NCBI RefSeq assembly: GCF_018403185.1 | Contig: NZ_BOSE01000013.1 | Span: 92,943-156,942, forward strand | Direction of reading: 5' to 3' | Source: Paenibacillus montaniterrae | Lineage (GTDB): Bacteria; Bacillota; Bacilli; Paenibacillales; Paenibacillaceae | Length of the DNA stretch: 64,000 nucleotides | Shown here: positions 40,237 through 49,663 of the stretch, in pieces | How positions within the stretch are numbered: the first letter of the stretch is position 1 | How the letters are laid out: the number at the start of each line of letters is the position of its first letter | Position numbers and translations under genes: made by a program | Notes under the pieces: model-generated | What the model was told of the DNA's origin: nothing | Databases searched by the model: none | Seen by the model: the letters and a program-made list of their open reading frames with translations, nothing else

Positions 40237-42936
40237 ATGAGTTCGATGAGCAAGAAAAAAAGAAACTGGCTAATTGCGCTGGGCGCACTGATTGTCATTA
40301 TTGTAGGTGTGCTTTATTACGCATTTGTTGTGACGAATGCGGGCAATTGGCTGCTGGCCAAGTTTAAGCCGGATACAGAGGAGCAGAAGCTTTCCTATAC
40401 GACTGCGACAGAAACCATTGAAAAAATTACCGATGAAGGCTTTGTATTAATGCAAAACAAAGATAACTTCCTGCCACTAGCAACATCGGCAGACAATAAA
40501 ACAAAGCTCAACATATTCGGAACACGATCAGTTGTTACGTTATTCAACTCTGGTGGCTCGACAGCAACTGATGTGACGAAAGCGGTTAAGCTGGAAGATG
40601 CACTGCGTGATGTGGGCAATTTTGAATTAAACCAGGATTTGCTCTATTTGCATTATAATTTCTATAAAAGCGGTAAAGTATCGATTAAAGAAACAGCTGC
40701 TCCAAAAAATCGCAGTGATTCAGAAATTTTAGGAGAAACGACAAATCTGGCATTGCCTGAAGTACCGGCTACCGCTTATAAAGACAACACGCTCTACGGC
40801 GATGGCACAACATTGTTGGAACAGGCGAAAGCGTTCTCTGACACTGCACTTGTTGTACTGGGAAGAGGCGGAGGTGAAGACACTGACTTAACGCCAGCTC
40901 AGTTATCGTTGAGTGCGGATGAAGAAGCAATGCTCGATGTTGTCGCGAAAAACTTTGAAAATGTCGTAGTAATCATTAACTCTGCAAACGTGATGCAGCT
41001 TGATTTCCTTGAAGACTACCCAGCGATTAAAAGTGTAATCTGGATCAGCTATCCGGGCGAGACAGGAACAAAATCGTTGGCAAAAATATTAAATGGTACA
41101 GTAAATCCGTCCGGTCGTTTAGTAGATACATGGCCGGCTGATCTGATGAACAATCCAGCGGCGAAAAACTACAATGCCTTGGATAGCAATGGTGTAATGA
41201 CAGCGGATTCCAACAAATATACGAATATTGAAGGGGATTCCGGATATTTCAGCCATTATGCAGAAGGGATTTATGTAGGTTACAAATATTATGAAACAAG
41301 ACATGTAACGGACAGTAGCTACAAGTATGATGAGGAAGTGCTGTTCCCATTCGGTCATGGTCTTAGCTACACGACATTCAAGAAGGATATTGTCGAGATG
41401 AAAGAAGAGAACGGAACGATTACATTGCGCGTTTCCGTTGAAAATACAGGTGATGTAGCGGGTAAAGATGTTATTCAAATTTACTCTAACCCTCCGTATA
41501 CTGGAGCCATTGAAAAAGCAGCTGTAAATTTGGTGACGTTCAAGAAAACAAATATGATTGAGCCAGGCCAAACGGATTACTATTCATTATCGTTTAGCGC
41601 TGAAGATTTGGCTTCTTACGACTATAAGAATCATAAGGCATATGTGCTGGAAGCAGGCGATTATGAGCTGATGCTAATGGAAAATGCTCATGATAAGCTC
41701 GACTCTGAAATTTACAAGGTTCAGGATGACATTATTTATAATGAGGAAAATGACGGCAAACGCTCTACAGATAAACAAACAGCAACGAATCAATTTGAGG
41801 ATGCCTTATCCGTTGATGATTATTTGACTCGAGCTTGGAACCCGGAAAGCCGTGCTTTTACCGGACCTCAGCAAGCAGACTTTACGGCTAGCCAGGAAGT
41901 GCTTGATGCATTGACAGCCAAAGTGCCGACAGATTCGGAATTGGGGTATAGCGAGGCTGATTTGCCTGAATACGGCAAAACATTGGCGCAAACGATTAAG
42001 CTGGCGGATATGAAGGATGTACCGTATAACGATCCGCGCTGGGATGAGTTTTTGTCGCAATTAACGCTGGAGGAAATGGCTAACATCGCCGGCATGGGCG
42101 CTTATCAGCTGCTGGAAATTGAACGCTTGGGCGTACCGAAAACGTTGCAGCCGGACGGCTCTATGGCGATCGCCTCCAACATTTACTCTGGTCCAATTAT
42201 GGGAACAGAAGGTGTCGGTGTTACCTATGCAGCGCCAAGTGTGTTGGCTGCAACGTGGAACCAGGATGCAGCTTATTTGATGGGAACAAGCATTGGACAG
42301 GAAGCACAAGCATTTGGCTATAATGGCTGGTATTCCCCTGCTATGAATATTCATCGCACACCATTTAACGGCAGAAACTTTGAATACTATAGCGAGGATG
42401 GAGTGCTTTCAGGGAAAATAGCAGCGCAGGTCGTAAAAGCAGCGCGCGAAAAAGGAGTTATTACCTACATTAAACATTTCGCTGTTAACGATAAAGAGAA
42501 AAATGCTCGCATGCAATTTTTCGTATGGTCCAATGAGCAGGCGATTCGTGAAATTTATTTGAAGCCGTTTGAGCTGGCAGTTAAGGAAGGCGGCAGCCTT
42601 GGCGTAATGTCCTCGTTCAACTTTATCGGCTTGAACTGGGCAGGCGCACATAAAGGCTTGCTGACCGAGGTGCTGCGCAACGAGTGGGGCTTTGAAGGTC
42701 TTGTGTTGACTGATGCTAATATGTATCCGCATATGGATCCTGTAAAAATGATTTATGCAGGCGGCGATGTAACGCTGGATGTTATGGCAGTATGGCAGGG
42801 CGGCGATAACCAGAACAAAGTAATGCTGGCAGCTGCACAAGATCCAACCACCAAAATCGGGGCAACGAAGAGCTTGTACCAAGCGAGTAAAAATGTGCTG
42901 TTTGCCGTTTCTCGCTCTTGGAAAGTAACAGAATAA
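40237..42936 (+). CDS. Membrane-anchored GH3 with permuted domain order
   Basis: 899 residues. An N-terminal membrane helix (RNWLIALGALIVIIVGVLYYAFVV) faces the rest outward. The GH3 C-terminal domain comes first (about 60-330, ending SYPGETGTKSLAKIL), then a fibronectin-III-like domain (about 390-480), then the GH3 barrel at the C-terminus (about 600-890) with YIKHFAVNDKEK and the nucleophile Asp826 in GLVLTDANMYP. This reversed order is known from some clostridial and rumen GH3 enzymes. It probably trims extracellular glycans. Terminator follows. Confidence 0.92.
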   Translation: MSSMSKKKRNWLIALGALIVIIVGVLYYAFVVTNAGNWLLAKFKPDTEEQKLSYTTATETIEKITDEGFVLMQNKDNFLPLATSADNKTKLNIFGTRSVVTLFNSGGSTATDVTKAVKLEDALRDVGNFELNQDLLYLHYNFYKSGKVSIKETAAPKNRSDSEILGETTNLALPEVPATAYKDNTLYGDGTTLLEQAKAFSDTALVVLGRGGGEDTDLTPAQLSLSADEEAMLDVVAKNFENVVVIINSANVMQLDFLEDYPAIKSVIWISYPGETGTKSLAKILNGTVNPSGRLVDTWPADLMNNPAAKNYNALDSNGVMTADSNKYTNIEGDSGYFSHYAEGIYVGYKYYETRHVTDSSYKYDEEVLFPFGHGLSYTTFKKDIVEMKEENGTITLRVSVENTGDVAGKDVIQIYSNPPYTGAIEKAAVNLVTFKKTNMIEPGQTDYYSLSFSAEDLASYDYKNHKAYVLEAGDYELMLMENAHDKLDSEIYKVQDDIIYNEENDGKRSTDKQTATNQFEDALSVDDYLTRAWNPESRAFTGPQQADFTASQEVLDALTAKVPTDSELGYSEADLPEYGKTLAQTIKLADMKDVPYNDPRWDEFLSQLTLEEMANIAGMGAYQLLEIERLGVPKTLQPDGSMAIASNIYSGPIMGTEGVGVTYAAPSVLAATWNQDAAYLMGTSIGQEAQAFGYNGWYSPAMNIHRTPFNGRNFEYYSEDGVLSGKIAAQVVKAAREKGVITYIKHFAVNDKEKNARMQFFVWSNEQAIREIYLKPFELAVKEGGSLGVMSSFNFIGLNWAGAHKGLLTEVLRNEWGFEGLVLTDANMYPHMDPVKMIYAGGDVTLDVMAVWQGGDNQNKVMLAAAQDPTTKIGATKSLYQASKNVLFAVSRSWKVTE

Positions 42937-42954
42937 TTGTAATGATATTGATTA

Positions 42955-42987
42955 AGCGGTGCTCCTTGCTGGAGCGCCGCTAGTTTT
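42955..42987 (+). terminator. Terminator after the permuted GH3 gene
   Basis: AGCGGTGCTCC pairs with GGAGCGCCGCT across a 5-base loop, then AGTTTT. Confidence 0.8.
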
Positions 42988-43083
42988 AAGTTGGTGAATA
43001 TTAGAGGAAGTGGCCTTAGAGCAAATATGCTATACTACACTCGTTAATGATAAAGAGACAGAATAAGTAAAGGTTGTGTGAAC

Positions 43084-44100
43084 ATGAAGCTATTATCAGT
43101 CGTCATTCCTTGCTATAACTCACAAGATTATATGAAGGCGTGCATCGAGTCGGTATTGCCTGGCGGGGAAAACGTTGAAATACTGATAGTAAATGATGGT
43201 TCAAGCGACAAAACGGCGGATATTGCGGATGATTACGCTGCTAAATATCCAGCTATAATCAAGGCTATTCATCAAGCTAATGGCGGGCATGGCGCGGCGG
43301 TCAACGCGGGGCTTCGACATGCGAGCGGTTTATATATAAAGGTTGTGGACAGCGACGACTGGGTGGATATTAGAGCCTATATGAAGGTGCTTGCTGCATT
43401 GGAACGATTTGCGCTGGAGCAGCAGCCTGTTGATTTGCTAGTCAGCAATTTTGTTTATGAAAAAGAAGGCGCGAAGTATAAAAAAGTAATGAAATATGAA
43501 AACGTATTGCCAGAAAATAAGTGGTTTACATGGGACGAGATTGGCCGTTTTCGCAAAGGTCAATACTTGATGATGCACTCGCTTATTTACCGGACAGCGC
43601 TGCTGCGGGAATGCGGACTTGAGCTGCCCAAGCATACGTTTTATGTTGATAATCTTTACGTTACAACACCGCTGCCTTATGTAAAAAGCATTTACTATCT
43701 GAACGTTGATTTCTATAGATATTTTATTGGACGCTGCGATCAATCGGTTAATGAGAAGGTTATGATTAATCGAATCGATCAGCAGCTGAAAGTGAACAAG
43801 CTGATGATTGAGCAGATTGATCTGGAGAGCATCAGAAGCGGCAAGCTGCGCCAATATTTGTTTAATCATTTGGAAATCGTGACCATGATTTCGACGATTT
43901 TGCTCATACGCTCTGGCTCAAAGGAAAATTTGCAGAAGAAGCAAGCATTTTGGCGTTTTATTAAGGAGTACGATATGGAGCTGTATCATCATCTGCGCTA
44001 CGGGATGATGGGACAGCTGCTAAGCCTGCCAGGGCGCATCGGGCGCAGCATTTCGGTAGGTGTATATAAAATTACGCAAAAGGTCGTCGGCTTTAACTAA
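43084..44100 (+). CDS. Family 2 glycosyltransferase
   Basis: 338 residues from ATG 43084 (GTG 43078 is possible; AAAGG lies before both). GT-A fold: SVVIPCYNSQDYMKACIES, the nucleotide-binding NDGSSDKTADI and the metal-binding VVDSDDWVD. Cytoplasmic or membrane-associated inverting transferase using a nucleotide sugar; no membrane helices. Donor may be UDP-galactofuranose, since UDP-galactopyranose mutase follows by 14 bases; inference. Confidence 0.93.
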   Translation: MKLLSVVIPCYNSQDYMKACIESVLPGGENVEILIVNDGSSDKTADIADDYAAKYPAIIKAIHQANGGHGAAVNAGLRHASGLYIKVVDSDDWVDIRAYMKVLAALERFALEQQPVDLLVSNFVYEKEGAKYKKVMKYENVLPENKWFTWDEIGRFRKGQYLMMHSLIYRTALLRECGLELPKHTFYVDNLYVTTPLPYVKSIYYLNVDFYRYFIGRCDQSVNEKVMINRIDQQLKVNKLMIEQIDLESIRSGKLRQYLFNHLEIVTMISTILLIRSGSKENLQKKQAFWRFIKEYDMELYHHLRYGMMGQLLSLPGRIGRSISVGVYKITQKVVGFN

Positions 44101-44114
44101 CTTGGAGGCTAGCT

Positions 44115-45227
44115 ATGCATAAAACCTACGATTTCCTTATCGTCGGAGCAGGACTTTACGGAGCTGTATTCGCACATGAAGCGAGTAAGGCCGGTAAAAC
44201 CTGCCTCATTATCGACAAGCGTAATCATATTGGCGGCAATGTCTATACAGAAAAGGTGGCGGGTATCGAGGTTCATCGATATGGCGCGCATATTTTTCAT
44301 ACGAGCAGCAAGAAGGTATGGCAGTACGTCAATCAGTTTGCAGAGTTTAACCGTTTTACGAACAGTCCGCTTGCCAACTATAAGGGCGAGCTGTACAATT
44401 TGCCGTTTAATATGAATACCTTTAACAAAATGTGGGGAGTCACGACACCGGAGCAAGCGAAGCAAAAAATTGAGCAGCAGCGCAGAGACAGCTATGTAGA
44501 GAAGCCGCGCAATTTGGAGGAGCAGGCGATTAATTTGGTCGGGCTCGATATTTATGAGAAATTAATTCGCGGCTATACCGAAAAGCAGTGGGGACGATCC
44601 TGCCGCGAGCTGCCTGCTTTTATTATTCGCCGATTGCCGGTGCGCTTCACCTATGACAACAATTATTTCAACGATCCGTATCAAGGCATTCCGATAGGCG
44701 GCTATACGGCGATGGTGGACAAGATGATCGAAGGAATCGACGTGCAGCTGGAAACCGATTATCTTGCCGACAAAGCATATTGGGACAGTCGAGCTGAGCA
44801 CGTTGTATATACAGGGCCGGTCGATGCCTATTTTAATTATCAATATGGCGTGCTTGCTTATCGCAGCTTAACCTTTGAGTCTCAGCTGCTCGAAACGAAC
44901 AATTATCAGGGCAATGCGGTCGTCAACTATACCGATCTGGACACGCCATATACGCGCATCATTGAGCATAAGCATTTTGAGTTTGGCACACAGCCGCAAA
45001 CGATCATCACTCGAGAATACAGTGCAGAATGGAAGCAGGGGGACGAGCCCTACTATCCGGTAAATGATGCGCATAACAGCAAGCTGTATGCTCAGTACAA
45101 GCAATTGGCTGATGCCGAGCGCAACGTTATATTTGGCGGGCGGCTTGGCGAATACAGGTATTATGATATGGATAAAGTAATCGCCGCTGCGCTAAGCAGA
45201 GCAAGCAAGGTTTTGCGTGAAAACTAA
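44115..45227 (+). CDS. glf: UDP-galactopyranose mutase
   Basis: 370 residues, RBS TTGGAGG. FAD-binding GAGLYGAVFAHEASKAGKTCLIIDKR, then HIGGNVYTEKVAGIEVHRYGAHIFHTS, the substrate region LPFNMNTFNKMWG, and the active-site stretch YTEKQWGRSCRELPAFIIRRLPVRFTYDNNYF with its Arg. Converts UDP-galactopyranose to UDP-galactofuranose in the cytoplasm, a precursor of galactofuranose-containing glycans. Terminator 9 bases after the stop. Confidence 0.97.
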   Translation: MHKTYDFLIVGAGLYGAVFAHEASKAGKTCLIIDKRNHIGGNVYTEKVAGIEVHRYGAHIFHTSSKKVWQYVNQFAEFNRFTNSPLANYKGELYNLPFNMNTFNKMWGVTTPEQAKQKIEQQRRDSYVEKPRNLEEQAINLVGLDIYEKLIRGYTEKQWGRSCRELPAFIIRRLPVRFTYDNNYFNDPYQGIPIGGYTAMVDKMIEGIDVQLETDYLADKAYWDSRAEHVVYTGPVDAYFNYQYGVLAYRSLTFESQLLETNNYQGNAVVNYTDLDTPYTRIIEHKHFEFGTQPQTIITREYSAEWKQGDEPYYPVNDAHNSKLYAQYKQLADAERNVIFGGRLGEYRYYDMDKVIAAALSRASKVLREN

Positions 45228-45235
45228 TCACGGGA

Positions 45236-45280
45236 TAAAGAAGAAGGCGCGATAATGCTGCCTTCTTCTTTATTTTTTAT
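45236..45280 (+). terminator. Terminator after glf
   Basis: AAAGAAGAAGGC pairs with GCCTTCTTCTTT, with a run of A before and TATTTTTT after. Confidence 0.9.
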
Positions 45281-45285
45281 TACGT

Positions 45286-45692
45286 GATGCGCACTGGCAT
45301 CGAAATCATTCGCAACTATAGCAAAAGCTTTGTGCTGTGGAATATGGCGCTTGATGAAAACAACGGCCCGTTTGTGCCCGGCTTTGGCACAAGCACATGC
45401 CGCGGACTATTGAAGGTAGAGCAGCAAAGCAAGCAATTCCAGTATACGCTCGATTACTATGCGCTTGCTCATTTTCAGCAAATGCGTGCGGCCCAAGGCG
45501 GTAAGGCTTGAAACTGAAGCTGCCGACGAGGCGATCCGTGCAGTCGCGCTGCGCAATGTCGATCAATCAATCGCGGTCATAGCCTTCAACGACAGTGAGC
45601 AAGCCCGTGATATTGCGATCGAGCTGCCAGGGCGCGAGCAGCTAAAGCTGCATATGGCAGCTAAAAGCGCTGTAACCGTTCATTTGCTATAG
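45286..45692 (+). pseudogene. GH30 (beta-1,6-glucanase/glucosylceramidase-like) C-terminal remnant, frameshifted
   Basis: The first frame reads IIRNYSKSFVLWNMALDENNGPF and TSTCRGLLKV ... DYYALAHFQQM, a close match to the end of the GH30 barrel; a second frame after about 45485 continues VRPKAVRLETEA ... VALRNVDQSIAVIAFNDSEQARDIAIELPG, the GH30 beta-sandwich. One frameshift and loss of the N-terminal 300 or so residues (with the catalytic Glu pair) mean it is dead. Confidence 0.82.
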
Positions 45693-45749
45693 GCGTATTG
45701 TCAACCATTTGTTCTTATGCTAATATTAGCTTGCACTTCAATTTGCAAG

Positions 45750-45836
45750 ATCGGGAGCTTGGGGAACCAGGCTGAGAGGATAACTAATCTGTTATCGACC
45801 GTTGAACCTGAACTGGATAATGCCAGCGGAGGGATA
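45750..45836 (+). ncRNA. TPP riboswitch (THI element)
   Basis: Conserved pieces in order: GGGAGCTTGGGGAACCAGGCTGAGAGG, a short variable stem (ATAACTAATCTGTTAT), then ACCGTTGAACCTGAACTGG, ATAATGCCAGCGGAGGGA split over the P4/P5 loops. It binds thiamine pyrophosphate and switches off thiC. A hairpin with TTTTA at 45880-45906 is the likely terminator arm. Confidence 0.96.
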
Positions 45837-45879
45837 GAAATGCTTTTATATTGATATAGCATTAGACGCTTATGCCTTT

Positions 45880-45906
45880 AAAGCCACATGTTTTATGCGG
45901 CTTTTA
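45880..45906 (+). terminator. Riboswitch-controlled terminator of thiC
   Basis: AAAGCCACAT/ATGCGGCTTT arms around GTTTT, then TAT. It lies between the TPP aptamer and thiC, as expected for transcription attenuation. Confidence 0.65.
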
Positions 45907-45984
45907 TAGTGATAAGCATCTTTCCCCTGCCTCCGTAAAGGTTCGAAATAATCTTTTATTTCTGAATAAACAGGAGGTTTTTTT

Positions 45985-47748
45985 ATGTCCAAATCTTTAG
46001 AGTCTACTGTATTCATTCCTACCATCCAGCCATTTCCCAACAGCAAGAAAGTCTATGTCGAGGGCTCCAGACCCGACCTTCGAGTTCCAATGCGCGAAAT
46101 TCAATTAAGCGAAACTACAGGGCCAGCAGGAACAGCAGTGAATGAGCCCGTTTCTGTCTATGATACGAGCGGCTTATATACGGACCCCGCTTTTGTGGTG
46201 GATATTCATAATGGTCTTCCTCAGCTTCGCAGGCAGTGGATCCTGGAGCGTGGCGATGTTGAGGAATATGAGGGAAGAGAGATTAAACCTGAGGATAATG
46301 GAATCAAAGGTCAAGCACAGGTTAAGCAACAGGTTTTTCCCGGAGCAGTTCGCAAGCCGCTAAGAGCGAAAAACATGAAAAATGTGACACAATTACACTA
46401 TGCCCGCAAAGGGATCATTACTCCGGAAATGGAGTTTATTGCGATTCGAGAAGGCGTAAGTCCAGAATTTGTCCGCAAGGAAGTAGCAGAAGGGCGGGCG
46501 ATCATTCCTTCCAATATTAATCACCCAGAGAGCGAGCCGATGATTATCGGACGAAATTTTCATGTTAAGATCAATGCGAATATTGGCAATTCTGCCGTAA
46601 CCTCCTCTATTTCAGAGGAAGTTGAAAAGATGACATGGGCGATACGCTGGGGAGCGGATACGATTATGGATCTCTCCACTGGCAAGAACATTCATACTAC
46701 TCGCGAGTGGATTATACGCAATTCACCAGTTCCGGTAGGCACCGTACCTATTTATCAGGCCTTGGAAAAGGTCAACGGAGTGGCTGAGGATTTAACATGG
46801 GAGGTTTATCGTGATACGCTGATCGAGCAAGCAGAACAAGGAGTGGACTATTTTACTATCCATGCAGGAGTTCTGCTTCGTTACGTTCCGCTTACGAGCA
46901 ATCGGGTGACGGGGATCGTCTCTCGAGGCGGGTCGATTCTTGCGGCATGGTGCCTGGCTCATCACGAGGAAAACTTCCTCTACACTCATTTCGAGGAAAT
47001 CTGTGAAATTATGAAAACCTACGATGTAGCCTTCTCTTTAGGAGACGGACTTCGCCCGGGATCGATTGCGGATGCCAATGACGAAGCACAATTTGCAGAA
47101 TTGAAAACGTTAGGCGAGTTAACCAAACTGGCCTGGAAGCATGATGTTCAGGTGATGATTGAAGGACCTGGTCATGTGCCTATGCATAAAATTAAAGAGA
47201 ACATGGATTTGCAGCTGGAAATTTGCCATGAGGCTCCTTTTTACACCTTAGGTCCTTTAACGACAGATATTGCACCTGGCTATGATCATATCACTTCAGC
47301 TATTGGAGCAGCGATGATTGGTTGGTTTGGAACCTCCATGCTTTGTTATGTCACTCCGAAAGAGCATCTTGGACTGCCGAATAAAGAGGATGTGCGAAAT
47401 GGAATTATCGCTTATAAAATTGCAGCTCACGCAGCAGATTTAGCCAAAGGGCATCCACGCGCGCAAGTTCGGGATAATGCTCTATCGAAGGCTCGCTTTG
47501 AGTTCCGCTGGCGCGACCAATTTAATCTATCGCTTGATCCGGAACGAGCGATGGAATACCATGATGAGACACTGCCAGCTGAAGGAGCCAAGACAGCTCA
47601 TTTTTGTTCCATGTGCGGACCTAAATTTTGCAGCATGAAAATTAGTCATGAAATTCGTGAGCAGGCTTATGAAAAGCAGCAAATAGAAGAGGGAATGAAG
47701 GAAAAAGCGCAGCAATTTAAAGCAGGCGGCAGCCGGATTTACCGCTAA
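45985..47748 (+). CDS. thiC: Phosphomethylpyrimidine synthase
   Basis: 587 residues, RBS ACAGGAGG. Radical-SAM-like enzyme that rearranges aminoimidazole ribotide to hydroxymethylpyrimidine phosphate in thiamine synthesis. The C-terminal cluster motif CSMCGPKFCSM (Cys541, Cys544, Cys549) binds 4Fe-4S. The conserved LGDGLRPGS, EGPGHVPMHKI and TTDIAPGYDHI are all present, and the length is normal. Controlled by the TPP riboswitch upstream. No other thi gene lies within the window. Confidence 0.98.
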   Translation: MSKSLESTVFIPTIQPFPNSKKVYVEGSRPDLRVPMREIQLSETTGPAGTAVNEPVSVYDTSGLYTDPAFVVDIHNGLPQLRRQWILERGDVEEYEGREIKPEDNGIKGQAQVKQQVFPGAVRKPLRAKNMKNVTQLHYARKGIITPEMEFIAIREGVSPEFVRKEVAEGRAIIPSNINHPESEPMIIGRNFHVKINANIGNSAVTSSISEEVEKMTWAIRWGADTIMDLSTGKNIHTTREWIIRNSPVPVGTVPIYQALEKVNGVAEDLTWEVYRDTLIEQAEQGVDYFTIHAGVLLRYVPLTSNRVTGIVSRGGSILAAWCLAHHEENFLYTHFEEICEIMKTYDVAFSLGDGLRPGSIADANDEAQFAELKTLGELTKLAWKHDVQVMIEGPGHVPMHKIKENMDLQLEICHEAPFYTLGPLTTDIAPGYDHITSAIGAAMIGWFGTSMLCYVTPKEHLGLPNKEDVRNGIIAYKIAAHAADLAKGHPRAQVRDNALSKARFEFRWRDQFNLSLDPERAMEYHDETLPAEGAKTAHFCSMCGPKFCSMKISHEIREQAYEKQQIEEGMKEKAQQFKAGGSRIYR

Positions 47749-47808
47749 TTGTTGACTACTGCTGCTTATATCCTGCAACGGGGATGCCCGAGAAGTGATA
47801 GGTAGAAC

Positions 47809-47845
47809 GGCTGGATAAGGGCTGGATAAGGGCTGGATAAGGGCT
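47809..47845 (+). repeat. 11-bp tandem repeat, three perfect units
   Basis: GGCTGGATAAG repeats three times from 47809 with no gap and a partial fourth (GGCT). It is in the gap between thiC and the yesN-like gene. Confidence 0.9.
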
Positions 47846-47865
47846 ATTAAAGGGCAGGTTAGTCG

Positions 47866-48050
47866 CTAAGGAAACTGGGTAACGTTATGTGTAATATATG
47901 CAGCCTTTCTTCATTCTAATGAATGTACAGCGTCTTATTGGGCGGATTCACTGTAAATAAAGCAGTTTTCCGCCCCTTAACGTTCTACATATTCCTTAGA
48001 TATCCGATTGACTCCAATCTAATCATTTAACGTTACCCAGATTCTTTAAT
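47866..48050. mobile_element. Possible MITE with terminal inverted repeats CTGGGTAACGTTA
   Basis: CTGGGTAACGTTA (47875-47887) recurs inverted at 48028-48040. Further bases outward match in part (AAGGAAA/AAAGAAT). The interior of about 140 bases is AT-rich and has no gene. Could be a non-autonomous element; no target duplication is certain. This plus the tandem repeat accounts for 47749-48089. Confidence 0.45.
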
Positions 48051-48089
48051 TCTCCAAATGGTGCTTCGATATACGGCAATAACCAGCTC

Positions 48090-49661
48090 TTAAAGCGCTG
48101 CATCATGATATTGCTCTTCCATTTTCACCTTTTGCCGCATCATTTGCCGATATTCTGTCGGCTGCATGCCCATTACATCGCGAAATGCCCGCGTAAAGCT
48201 TTTATAGCTTTCATAGCCGACCATTGCCGCTACCTCGACGATTTTATGCTCGGTTTCGGCCAGCAGCCGCCGAGCTTTGTCAAGACGTACATCACGCAAA
48301 TACTCAGCAAAGCCTTTGCCGATGTTTTTCTTAAACAAATTTGAAAAATAGGTGTAGTTCAAGGACACATGGTTCGATACCATCGCCAGATCAAGCGGCT
48401 TATGGTAGTTTTCGTAAATAAAGCGGATCGCTTCATTCAAATCCTGCGAGTTGCGATAGCTGCATTTAAATTCATAGTAGAACTGGTTGAGCCGTAGTAG
48501 CTGCTGCTGCAACGCCTGAATGTAATCACGGATGCTCGGATAGTCGAAAAGATTGCGCAAACAATCAATATCGAGCGCTTCCTCTCCCATGTAGGGACGA
48601 ATCACTCGCTCATATTCCTCCAGCATCTGCACCACGGCGCGGCACAGCTGCTGAGTGTAGCGAATATGATAGCGCTGCAGCACATCGCGATGAAAAAGCA
48701 TAGAAATGCGCTCGGTTATTTTGCTGCTGTTTTTAGCGCCGACTAATTGAAACAGCGCATACAAATCCTCATAGGGCAGCTGCCATTGCTGCTCCAGTCC
48801 CGTAATTTGCAGGGGTAGAATACAGCTCTTTTCCGGAAACAGATAGCTGTGGTGATACAGCTCTATCAACTGATTGTAGCTGAGCGGCAACGCTTTTAAA
48901 CCTTGCTGCGGCTCGCTCATCACTGTAACCGCATCGATCTGCCTTGCCTTAAGCGCTGCTGGCAGAGCGCTTGGATCTACAGCAGCATCAACCGCAAAAA
49001 TCAAGTGTGGGCGTTGCTGCAAACATATAAAGCCGCGCTTGCCGTAAACGCTGTAGGCGATCGATTCCATCGCATTAGCACTGCTGGCACCTGGCTGATT
49101 AATTCGCAGCTGCTCCCGCAGCAGGCAAAGGCGATAGCTGCGCCACAGCTTGGGGTTAAGCTGCTCCGTTTGATGTATCCACGCCTCGTCATTTGCAGCG
49201 CCCTGCATGTACATGCTTAGCTCCTTGCGGTCCGTTTCCTTAACGCGGCGCGACAAATGCTTCATATTGCGCCAAAGTGTTTGCCGCGTTTTAACCTCCT
49301 GCAGCACATGCTCTACCGAAGCTTGCAAATCATCGCGCTTAACAGGCTTAAGCAGGTAGCCCTTTGCGCCAAGCGAGATCGCTTTTTGTGCATAGGCAAA
49401 ATCGCTATAGCCGCTAATGATCAGGTAATCTACTTTAATCCGTTCTTCCTTCGTATGCTCCATCAACGCCAAGCCGTCCATATCGGGCATCTTGATATCG
49501 GTAATGACCAGCTGAATGCTGGTTTGACGCATAAGCTGCAGCGCTTCAATCCCGTTGGCTGCGCAATAAATAGCATCAAGCTTTAGCGGAAATTGGCTCA
49601 GCATTGCCTGCAGCCCATCGCGAATATGCTTTTGATCATCTACAATTAAAATGTTGATCAT
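48090..49661 (-). CDS. YesN-type response regulator (receiver plus AraC HTH)
   Basis: 523 residues from ATG 49661 (GGGGG upstream). Receiver domain 1-125 with Asp55 in LVITDIKMPDMDG and Lys in YLLKPVKRD. A middle region of about 280 residues is helical. The AraC HTH is at the C-terminus (about 420-515): PLDLAMVSNHVSLNYTYFSNLFKKNIGKGFAEYL and KIVEVAAMVGYESYKSFTRAF. Two bases after the kinase stop, same operon. YesN proteins activate neighbouring oligosaccharide uptake genes; the shared motif at 55581 and 56681 is a candidate site. Confidence 0.93.
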   Translation of the reverse strand: MINILIVDDQKHIRDGLQAMLSQFPLKLDAIYCAANGIEALQLMRQTSIQLVITDIKMPDMDGLALMEHTKEERIKVDYLIISGYSDFAYAQKAISLGAKGYLLKPVKRDDLQASVEHVLQEVKTRQTLWRNMKHLSRRVKETDRKELSMYMQGAANDEAWIHQTEQLNPKLWRSYRLCLLREQLRINQPGASSANAMESIAYSVYGKRGFICLQQRPHLIFAVDAAVDPSALPAALKARQIDAVTVMSEPQQGLKALPLSYNQLIELYHHSYLFPEKSCILPLQITGLEQQWQLPYEDLYALFQLVGAKNSSKITERISMLFHRDVLQRYHIRYTQQLCRAVVQMLEEYERVIRPYMGEEALDIDCLRNLFDYPSIRDYIQALQQQLLRLNQFYYEFKCSYRNSQDLNEAIRFIYENYHKPLDLAMVSNHVSLNYTYFSNLFKKNIGKGFAEYLRDVRLDKARRLLAETEHKIVEVAAMVGYESYKSFTRAFRDVMGMQPTEYRQMMRQKVKMEEQYHDAAL

Positions 49662-49663
49662 AT

